From positions 1 through 8,432 of the forward strand of contig JANQIS010000252.1 of assembly GCA_028282045.1 (NCBI GenBank): a stretch of 8,432 nt of DNA, in the 5' to 3' direction. Under the pieces are notes generated by a model. It was not told the DNA's origin. It did not search any database and was given only the letters and a program-made list of their open reading frames with translations. The DNA comes from Gammaproteobacteria bacterium. GTDB taxonomy: Bacteria; Pseudomonadota; Gammaproteobacteria; Francisellales; CACEW01. The position numbers and the translations under genes were made by a program. How positions within the stretch are numbered: the first letter of the stretch is position 1; every line of letters begins with the position of its first letter. Positions 1-5,696 of this stretch are shown piece by piece.

Positions 1-1158
1 CAGCAAGCACGTTGTCTACCCTTAGATCACCCGGCTATTAGCAATGAGGTTCGTGAGCTACTAGACTATTACTGGCGCGTAATGCCATTTGGAATGATGC
101 TCCATAACAGTGTTGAGACCCATATTGAGTTACCTACTCATATTATTCCCTATCGTCTTTATCAACCAGGGTGCACCTTTTCGTTGCTGTCTATTTTTGA
201 GCGCGAAGGATACTCGCATATTATTCCTGAATCATATTCAATTACGGCAGGATCAAGATCATTGATCACTTTGCCACAAATTGCACATCAGCAATATCAC
301 AAACGTTTAAGCAAACGACTGCGGCTACAACAAATTTTTAATCCGCGTACTTTCGCAGAACAATGGGCGTTTTTTAAGGCTATTAGTCAATCAAAACAAT
401 TTCAATACCCATGGCACGCTGATATCATTTTCTTTAGCCGCTATTTTATTGAGGCATTCAATCATCACCCTGCATTAAAAAATACATTACTACAAAGCAT
501 TTGGCAGGGCACTGCTTTTATGCGCAATCAAACCACTTATGATCTGGTATGGTCGACCTTTATCGAAGGGAACCTCTCGTTAGCCCTGAAAAACAGCCTG
601 GCGGTGATGGAAACTGTACGTTATCTGCTGCGCGTTATCATGCAAGCTAATGGTGCATACGCACCTTCCACCAATGATATTGCCGGACCTATCGAAGGAT
701 TTTCCAAAGCACTACTTGATATTTACCGCATCCGTTTTTATTTACCCATCTTTATGCAACCACAGCACTACGACAATACCCAACCTGTATATTATTCACT
801 TCAGAAACCATTTTTCTTACATGCCATCCCAACAAAAAATACTACCTCACAGACCATCAATATCATGAAGCAAATCAAAAGCACCTTTGAAGCTTTTAAA
901 CAACAAATCCTGCAAGATCAACTACCCTTTTCGTTCAAAGGCACCTTACTATATCATCGCCTGCAGGAAACAGAGGTAACTTTTTACCACCCTAAAGGCG
1001 GACCAGAGCTCAAAGAGGATATTGAAACTATCTTTGCTGACGATCCGCGTTTTGGCCAAATCCAACAGCAATTTTGTCATTACCATCATCTCAATTTGCC
1101 TGACAGCTCTATGTTTTTCCATGGCTGTATTCGGGTTCGACCTTTTGTTTCAAAATAA
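1..1158 (+). CDS. Conserved hypothetical protein, 5'-truncated by window edge; tandem paralogue of the next gene
   Basis: The reading frame is open from base 1 to the TAA at 1156-1158 and gives 385 residues. The first Met (82) is not the start, because the residues before it (VRELLDYYWRVMPFGMMLHN) already align with residues 78-97 of the complete paralogue at 1270-2667. By that alignment about 61 residues, roughly 180 bp, lie outside the window. Blocks shared with the paralogue include SYS-TAG-RSL, LP-I-HQQY--RLSK, a YRIRFYLPIFMQP stretch, PVYYSL, FYHPKGG and FFHGCIRVRP near the C-terminus. No signal peptide or membrane segment is visible in the part present, so it is probably a soluble cytoplasmic protein, though the N-terminus is unseen. 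Arginine codons are almost all CGN (1 AGA of 20), as in the resident genes. I do not recognise the family and assign no function. It ends four residues after the conserved GCIRVRP block and so lacks the tail of its paralogue. Confidence 0.85.
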   Translation, partial: QQARCLPLDHPAISNEVRELLDYYWRVMPFGMMLHNSVETHIELPTHIIPYRLYQPGCTFSLLSIFEREGYSHIIPESYSITAGSRSLITLPQIAHQQYHKRLSKRLRLQQIFNPRTFAEQWAFFKAISQSKQFQYPWHADIIFFSRYFIEAFNHHPALKNTLLQSIWQGTAFMRNQTTYDLVWSTFIEGNLSLALKNSLAVMETVRYLLRVIMQANGAYAPSTNDIAGPIEGFSKALLDIYRIRFYLPIFMQPQHYDNTQPVYYSLQKPFFLHAIPTKNTTSQTINIMKQIKSTFEAFKQQILQDQLPFSFKGTLLYHRLQETEVTFYHPKGGPELKEDIETIFADDPRFGQIQQQFCHYHHLNLPDSSMFFHGCIRVRPFVSK

Positions 1159-1161
1159 GCC

Positions 1162-1195
1162 CCACAATTTTGGTCAGCTTGTGCTAGCATATAAA
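1162..1195 (+). promoter_or_regulatory. Possible weak promoter with an 8-bp palindrome upstream of the second paralogue
   Basis: The 111-bp gap between the two paralogues contains an extended -10-like element, TGCTAGCAT (1182-1190), which overlaps the perfect palindrome TGCTAGCA (1182-1189). TATAAA (1190-1195) is an alternative -10. No convincing -35 box sits at the right distance from either; TTTTGG at 1168-1173, 16 bp before TATAAA, is the nearest. The gap is long enough for separate transcription of the second gene, but read-through from the first is equally possible. The call is weak. Confidence 0.25.
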
Positions 1196-1269
1196 AAACA
1201 AATAATAATAAATGTCTCTTTAGTTGCACTGCACATTGCCCCCAGAGATAACAATAATGAGCATATCAT

Positions 1270-2667
1270 ATGAATTACACTCTAGAGATAGTGGCCTGGC
1301 ATGAAGTAAAGGAGCAGGTGAATAAACTTAACCCTGATATTGCCGAAGAAATTGATGCCCTGCCGGTTGAGAACATTAAAAATATGCCCTTGGTACGGGC
1401 GCGTTACCCTTTCGGTGCTGCGATCGAATCAAAAGATGACTTATGGGTGTATTACAAAGACCAACCCATGAAAATCCAGGATGAACGTATCCCTGCTGAT
1501 ATTCGAGATTTATTAAATTACCCCTGGAAAGGCATTCCTGTCGGCATGCTGACGCACAATACTACCGAATGGTATGTTGATTTACCTTCGCATATGGTCC
1601 CGGTACGCCTGGTCAAGCCAGGTACTATCTTTTCACTCTACAGTTTATTCGATCCGGCCATTAACCATGTTATGCATGGCGCTTATAGTTCTACAGCAGG
1701 TTGTCGTTCTTTATTAATGCTACCGAAAATCTCTCATCAACAATACAATGACCGTCTGAGCAAAGCTTTTAATATTCATGAACATCTGTGTCCGAAAACA
1801 CTGCCTCAGCAGTGGTATTTACTTAAAGAAATTAGCGACTCTGAACAATTTGATGAAGACTGGTACTGTGAAATGCTATTCTTTCCACGGCAAATGCTGG
1901 AGCACTTACGCCGACGAATGAAGTTCCGTGACTCATTGATGAAACGGATCTGGGAGTTTACTTCATTCTCACGTAACGCGGCAATGTATGATTTGCTATG
2001 GGCTATCTTTACCGAGAAACTTCCCAATAGCATACGCAATACTCCTTTTATTATTGAAACGGCAAAACATGTGGTAAAAATGGCCATGCGTCAAGTGCCC
2101 TGTTACACACCCGCCACATCTGATTTAACTGCCCCGATCCGTAAACTTACCGAGGCATTTCTTAATATTTATCGGATCCGTTACTACTTGCCCATTTTCA
2201 TGCAACCGGAAATGTATAACGGCCGCTATCCGGTGTATTACTCACTACATAAACATACCTTCTTCCACCCGATCCCTGAGCGCAGCAATGCTAACCGTAC
2301 TATTAGTGAGATGAGCACCATTAAGCAACTGGTGTTGGACTTTACCGAGCGTGTATTGAATCAACAATTCCCTATGTCGCTTGATGATACAGTGCTATAT
2401 CAAACCCTAAAAGAAGTACATTTTGAGTTTTTTCATCCGCAGGGCGGCAGTAACTTAAATAACAATATCGATCAAATCCCGCAGGAAGATAAACGCTTTA
2501 TGTCAATCGTTAACGAACTCAAGATCGAGAAAGACCTCGTATTTCCAGATCACTCGATTTTCTTTAATGGTTGCATCCGCGTTATGCCCAATGAAAATGC
2601 TGAACCACGGCCCAGCATGAAGGATTTCATATCCATGATGGCAACACATGATAAGAAACTTTATTAG
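1270..2667 (+). CDS. Conserved hypothetical protein, 465 aa, complete member of the tandem paralogue pair
   Basis: The ATG at 1270 is chosen because an in-frame TGA at 1258-1260 excludes any earlier start. The ribosome binding site is poor: only a partial ATGAG at 1257-1261. The protein aligns with the upstream partial gene from about residue 62 nearly to its end with few short gaps. Conserved blocks are S-TAG-RSL (about 140-148), LPKISHQQY--RLSK (151-165), YDLLW (240-244), PATSDLTAPI (281-290), YRIRYYLPIFMQP (301-313), PVYYSL (321-326), FFHPQGG (387-393) and FFNGCIRVMP (431-440). The N-terminal 60 residues (W10, RYPFGAAI around 45-52) are seen only here. A polar tail of about 25 residues (441-465) is missing from the paralogue. 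No signal peptide, membrane helix or known catalytic motif is evident. All 26 arginine codons are CGN, so it looks adapted to this genome. Function is unknown; conservation of the same blocks in both copies argues that both are or were under selection. Confidence 0.9.
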   Translation: MNYTLEIVAWHEVKEQVNKLNPDIAEEIDALPVENIKNMPLVRARYPFGAAIESKDDLWVYYKDQPMKIQDERIPADIRDLLNYPWKGIPVGMLTHNTTEWYVDLPSHMVPVRLVKPGTIFSLYSLFDPAINHVMHGAYSSTAGCRSLLMLPKISHQQYNDRLSKAFNIHEHLCPKTLPQQWYLLKEISDSEQFDEDWYCEMLFFPRQMLEHLRRRMKFRDSLMKRIWEFTSFSRNAAMYDLLWAIFTEKLPNSIRNTPFIIETAKHVVKMAMRQVPCYTPATSDLTAPIRKLTEAFLNIYRIRYYLPIFMQPEMYNGRYPVYYSLHKHTFFHPIPERSNANRTISEMSTIKQLVLDFTERVLNQQFPMSLDDTVLYQTLKEVHFEFFHPQGGSNLNNNIDQIPQEDKRFMSIVNELKIEKDLVFPDHSIFFNGCIRVMPNENAEPRPSMKDFISMMATHDKKLY

Positions 2668-2673
2668 GGCAGA

Positions 2674-2715
2674 TGGTATTTCACTGTCTCTTACAACCAA
2701 TGACACTAAATACCA
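2674..2715. repeat. Inverted repeat just after the second paralogue
   Basis: TGGTATTT (2674-2681) is perfectly complementary to AAATACCA (2708-2715). Inside it, TGTC (2685-2688) can pair with GACA (2702-2705). It starts 7 bp after the stop codon, where a transcript terminator would be expected. However, the stem is AT-rich and no T-run follows, so it is not a standard Rho-independent terminator. It may be a 3'-end stabilising hairpin, a protein site, or chance. Confidence 0.4.
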
Positions 2716-2757
2716 CCTCATGCATTATAAATATGTGAAATGGCGGTTTTTGCGGAT

Positions 2758-2786
2758 TTGACAAAAAATTCCTTAGAATATATCAA
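2758..2786 (+). promoter_or_regulatory. Sigma-70-type promoter for the 440-aa gene
   Basis: A perfect consensus -35 box TTGACA lies at 2758-2763. A 17-bp spacer follows, then TATCAA at 2781-2786 (4 of 6 to the -10 consensus). TAGAAT at 2774-2779 matches the -10 better (5 of 6) but lies only 10 bp from this -35 box. Transcription would begin near 2793 and leave a leader of about 40 nt. The promoter makes the downstream gene an independent unit. Confidence 0.6.
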
Positions 2787-2834
2787 TATAAATAACCAAT
2801 CGATAATAGTTTGCGATAAGGGGGATTGATATAT
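2778..2834. repeat. 10-bp perfect inverted repeat overlapping the -10 box and the start codon
   Basis: ATATATCAAT (2778-2787) is the exact reverse complement of ATTGATATAT (2825-2834). The left arm covers the proposed -10 element, and the right arm runs from just after the Shine-Dalgarno sequence into the ATG. Arms are separated by 37 bp. If transcription starts near 2793, the left arm is not in the mRNA, so a DNA-level operator pair is more plausible than an RNA hairpin. The AT-richness makes chance a real alternative. Confidence 0.45.
2818..2824 (+). promoter_or_regulatory. Ribosome binding site of the 440-aa gene
   Basis: AAGGGGG lies 8 nt before the ATG at 2833. This is good Shine-Dalgarno complementarity and spacing, and it fixes the start codon. 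It is clearly stronger than the site before the second paralogue. Confidence 0.7.
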
Positions 2835-4155
2835 GCCAAAATTTGAATCAACACACCATATTTTGTTTGACGAAAGCAGTGTCCTTTATATTCACCGTAT
2901 TAAAGGATATGAAGATTGCACTACATTTGCCGAACATCTTTGTGATTATGATTTTTCAAAATCACCGCATAAAACCTCGTTGGCTACGGCCGATTTTGTT
3001 AATAATTTATATCTGAATATAGAGGGAGATATTTTTCTAAGGATAACACAGGAAATATTGAAAATATTAGATTCGAAATATAAAGATGATATAAATAAAT
3101 TTTTCAGGGATTCTGAAATTGGCAAATACATGGTTCAAAAATGTATTGATTCCAGGTTGGCAACAGCAGAAGAATTATTTGTATTTTGCCCCAATACCGG
3201 GGGCAAATTGATAAAAGGGCAATCAGGTCGTATCGGACTAAATGCGATGTTAGGTGGCTCTCAATTATCTTTAGCGATCACTGAAACACCAACCACTTCT
3301 AGTGTTGCTTCTCAAGTGGACAACATGGCTTGTACAGCATGGTTTGACTCCCCTCTGAGTGCCTTGACTGCCAACTCCCCACTGTACCGTTTATTGTACT
3401 CAGACACAAATCCAGTGGATTTAGAAGATTGTTTTAAAGAAATTATTCGCAACGCTAAGCGCGATAAAGAGCAAACAACTGGTAAAAGAACTAAGACATT
3501 AAATCCGGATGCTCCCATTGAGAAGACACTGCAGTGCATTAGGAGAAAGGGTGGCAGAACGCAAGAGTTTTTGACAAATCGCCTCCAGGAGACTGGGTGC
3601 AAATTAACCGAATATAAAGGAGTCCTTAAGATAGGAGTCTCTGATTTAGATCAGTTTATAGCATACCTACAATCAAAATGGGACAGTTTATATGCTACTT
3701 CTCCCGAGCTTGAAGAGACAGACAATGCAGGGGCAGCAGTTAATCCAGATGAAGAAGGTTCACTGACAGGCCCAACCTCGCAGAGCAGAATTGACGGCAC
3801 ATTAGACACCTCTCGCAATCCTTTATTACCAGAGGAACCACCAGAAGAATTATTGAAAGAATCATATGATAAAAATAAAAAAATATTAGAGGAATTAATG
3901 GAAAGTTTCGCCAAAAGATGTGAGTTTTTAACGAATGATGCTGATGATGATAAACTGACTCGATACCAAAATCTTCTTGAGAGGGATAACATTAAAATGG
4001 AGGAAATAGAAGCGGTTGCTCGTATAAATACACATAGACACGCCTCTGGATGCATGAGATTTGCATCAGTATTTTTCCCATGGGGAGAAACAACTTCTAT
4101 GCGAGAATTACGGGCTCTGAGGGCAAATTATAAATCAGATTCACCAAGCATTTAA
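2833..4155 (+). CDS. Orphan hypothetical protein, 440 aa, atypical composition; possible effector-like accessory protein
   Basis: The start is set by AAGGGGG 8 nt upstream, and the frame ends at TAA 4153-4155. I do not recognise the protein. Residues 1-120 form a mixed, mostly helical region encoded by very AT-rich DNA. Residues 120-200 include a Gly/Ser/Thr-rich stretch around 121-160. Residues 205-250 are basic (NAKRDKEQTTGKRTK, RRKGGR). Residues 288-340 are acidic and Pro/Gly/Ser-rich and look disordered (PEEPPEEL at 333-340). Residues 338-395 look helical with coiled-coil potential. No signal peptide or membrane helix is seen. Arginine codons are 13 of 24 AGA/AGG, against 0 of 26 in the preceding gene and 0 of 15 in gap. 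It has its own promoter and converges on pyk. A lone, atypical, modular gene beside a core operon fits an acquired gene, possibly a secreted effector in an intracellular host, but no secretion signal can be shown. Its coding status is well supported; its function is unknown. Confidence 0.85.
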   Translation: MPKFESTHHILFDESSVLYIHRIKGYEDCTTFAEHLCDYDFSKSPHKTSLATADFVNNLYLNIEGDIFLRITQEILKILDSKYKDDINKFFRDSEIGKYMVQKCIDSRLATAEELFVFCPNTGGKLIKGQSGRIGLNAMLGGSQLSLAITETPTTSSVASQVDNMACTAWFDSPLSALTANSPLYRLLYSDTNPVDLEDCFKEIIRNAKRDKEQTTGKRTKTLNPDAPIEKTLQCIRRKGGRTQEFLTNRLQETGCKLTEYKGVLKIGVSDLDQFIAYLQSKWDSLYATSPELEETDNAGAAVNPDEEGSLTGPTSQSRIDGTLDTSRNPLLPEEPPEELLKESYDKNKKILEELMESFAKRCEFLTNDADDDKLTRYQNLLERDNIKMEEIEAVARINTHRHASGCMRFASVFFPWGETTSMRELRALRANYKSDSPSI

Positions 4156-4238
4156 CCTGCTCTTGCTAAATAGTGGGAGTCCTTTAGGGTAATTTCTCAG
4201 GCTAGAATTGAATAAAGTAGCACAATGCTCTGAGCAGG
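4156..4238. repeat. Nested inverted repeats in the convergent intergenic region; possible bidirectional transcript-end structure
   Basis: CCTGCTC (4156-4162) pairs with GAGCAGG (4232-4238), and TGCTA (4164-4168) pairs with TAGCA (4218-4222), forming an interrupted 12-bp outer stem. A smaller hairpin inside uses AATTTCT (4191-4197) against AGAATT (4204-4209) with one bulged T. TGCTC-T-GAGCA (4226-4236) is an alternative local palindrome. The structure fills the gap between the stop codons of the 440-aa gene and pyk, where both transcripts should end. Neither strand has a T-run after it, so intrinsic termination is not demonstrated. Confidence 0.4.
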
Positions 4239-4245
4239 GGGAATG

Positions 4246-5676
4246 TCAGGTGACTGAGCCAATACAAAGCACTTTCATCTTATTTGTCCCCCCACGCGTT
4301 CCCATATGGTCGCCTGAAGTTAACAACACCAGATCGCCATTTTGGACCAAACCAATTTTAACCAACTTCTGAGCAGCGGCTGGGTTAACATCATCCTTGG
4401 ACATTTTGGTGGAGTCAAAATGGATGGGAGTAACACCACGATAAAGCGTACATCTACCCATAGTATCGGCATTACGCGTCAGTGCAAAGATGGGAATATT
4501 GGATTTAATACGTGACATCCATAGCGCAGATGAACCGGATTCGGTCAACGCAAGAATGGCTTTAACGTCGAGATGGTTGGCCGTGTACATGGTTGCCATA
4601 GCAATAGCTTCATCAACACGATCAAAACGTAATTCCACACGATGGCCAGAAGTGACCATGGAAGGATCGGCCTCTGCCGCTAAACAAATTTTATCCATGC
4701 TTTTAATAACACGATCGGGATATTTCCCCACAGCCGTCTCCGCTGAAAGCATCACGACATCAGTACAATCCAGTACAGCATTAGCCACATCGGATACTTC
4801 TGCGCGAGTTGGTACCGGATGGTCAATCATAGACTCCATCATTTGTGTGGCAGTGATGGCTACTTTATCCAGCTCGCGCGCGCGCTGGATAATCATTTTT
4901 TGAATACCCGGGACACGCTCCGGTTCAACTTCAACAGCCAAATCACCCCGCGCCACCATCACAGCATCAGAAGCCCTGATAATCTCATCAATATTGGCCA
5001 CGGCCTCTACACGCTCTATTTTTGCAACAACCCCGGCATTAGAACCGGCTTGGGTAAGTAATTGCTTGGCAAGCTCCATATCTTTAGCATCGCGCGGAAA
5101 CGACACGGCAACATAGTCCATCCCCAATGCTGCAGCCGTTTTGATATCTGCTTTGTCTTTATCAGTCAATGCCGGCGCAGACAAACCACCGCCTAACTTG
5201 TTGATACCCTTGTTGTTAGACAGTTTACCGCCATCCAAAACGCTACATATCACCTTACTAGCAGCAACACTATTCACCTTAAGACTGATATTACCATCAT
5301 CCAGTAACAAAATATCACCGGCGTTGAGATCTCTGGCAAGATCTTCATAGTCAGTCCCCACCTGATGGGCATCACCATCAGTTTCACCCAACGCTGAATC
5401 AATAACAAATTCCGCCCCATGCTCCAGCATGACGCTGCCTTGTTTAAATTTTGCCACTCTAATCTTCGGTCCTTGCAAGTCACCGAGAATACCGATCGTT
5501 CTACCTTCTTCACGTGCAACTGTGCGGATAAACTCCACCCGTTGCGCATGATCCTGTGCATCGCCATGTGAGAAATTACAACGCACGGCATTGAGCCCTG
5601 CTTGTATCATCTTACGCAATACTTCCTTATTCTCTGAAGCGGGACCTAATGTGGCCAGAATCTTGGTACGTCTCAT
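4246..5676 (-). CDS. pykA: Pyruvate kinase, PykA (type II) form
   Basis: Cytoplasmic enzyme that transfers phosphate from phosphoenolpyruvate to ADP, giving pyruvate and ATP, the last step of glycolysis. The ATG at 5676 gives 476 residues, close to the 480 of E. coli PykA. Visible features are the N-terminal TKILATLGPAS (4-14), substrate-binding VRCNFSHG (31-38), and GDLQGPKIRV (65-74) at the entry to the mobile B domain. The core signature VVAKIERVEAV contains catalytic Lys219 and metal ligand Glu221. Further on are MVARGDLAVEV with metal ligand Asp245, ITATQMMESM (274-283) and MLSAETAVGKYP (309-320). The C-terminal regulatory domain carries TESGSSALWMSR (378-389). The stretch GINKLGGGLSAPALTDKDKADIKTAA matches the PykA rather than the PykF branch, and PykA enzymes are typically AMP- or sugar-phosphate-activated. 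It is the last operon gene in this window, 20 nt after pgk. The common ARGDLG reads ARGDLA here, a conservative change. Confidence 0.96.
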   Translation of the reverse strand: MRRTKILATLGPASENKEVLRKMIQAGLNAVRCNFSHGDAQDHAQRVEFIRTVAREEGRTIGILGDLQGPKIRVAKFKQGSVMLEHGAEFVIDSALGETDGDAHQVGTDYEDLARDLNAGDILLLDDGNISLKVNSVAASKVICSVLDGGKLSNNKGINKLGGGLSAPALTDKDKADIKTAAALGMDYVAVSFPRDAKDMELAKQLLTQAGSNAGVVAKIERVEAVANIDEIIRASDAVMVARGDLAVEVEPERVPGIQKMIIQRARELDKVAITATQMMESMIDHPVPTRAEVSDVANAVLDCTDVVMLSAETAVGKYPDRVIKSMDKICLAAEADPSMVTSGHRVELRFDRVDEAIAMATMYTANHLDVKAILALTESGSSALWMSRIKSNIPIFALTRNADTMGRCTLYRGVTPIHFDSTKMSKDDVNPAAAQKLVKIGLVQNGDLVLLTSGDHMGTRGGTNKMKVLCIGSVT

Positions 5677-5682
5677 CAATAT

Positions 5683-5689
5683 CCTCTCT
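5683..5689 (-). promoter_or_regulatory. Ribosome binding site deciding the pyk start
   Basis: On the minus strand, AGAGAGG is followed by ATATTG and then ATG. A TTG at 5679 directly precedes the ATG at 5676. Spacing is 3 nt to the TTG but 6 nt to the ATG, so the ATG is the better start and the protein begins MRRTKILATLGP. Confidence 0.65.
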
Positions 5690-5696
5690 TAAACAA

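Noticed and set aside
82..84. ATG at 82 as the start of the first gene
   Set aside because: The frame is open to base 1, and the residues before this Met align with the paralogue, so the true start is upstream of the window.
1022..1273. Plus-strand 83-codon frame overlapping the end of the first paralogue
   Set aside because: It lies mostly inside the real frame, whose sequence matches the paralogue to its end. The hydrophobic stretch is a frame-shift by-product of coding sequence.
2774..2779. TAGAAT as the -10 box of the orphan gene
   Set aside because: It matches consensus at 5 of 6 but is only 10 bp from TTGACA, and no -35-like sequence lies at 16-18 bp, so TATCAA at 2781-2786 was preferred.
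2801..2819. Direct repeat CGATAA (2801-2806 and 2814-2819) in the leader of the orphan gene
   Set aside because: Six-base repeats in AT-rich sequence are expected by chance, and no wider pattern supports a binding site.
3651..4055. 134-codon minus-strand frame inside the orphan gene
   Set aside because: Serine-rich low-complexity translation antisense to the acidic linker, with no ribosome binding site or recognisable domain. The plus frame has a promoter and a strong Shine-Dalgarno sequence.
4490..4903. 137-codon plus-strand frame antisense to pyk
   Set aside because: Pyruvate kinase on the other strand is unambiguous over this stretch, including its catalytic motifs.
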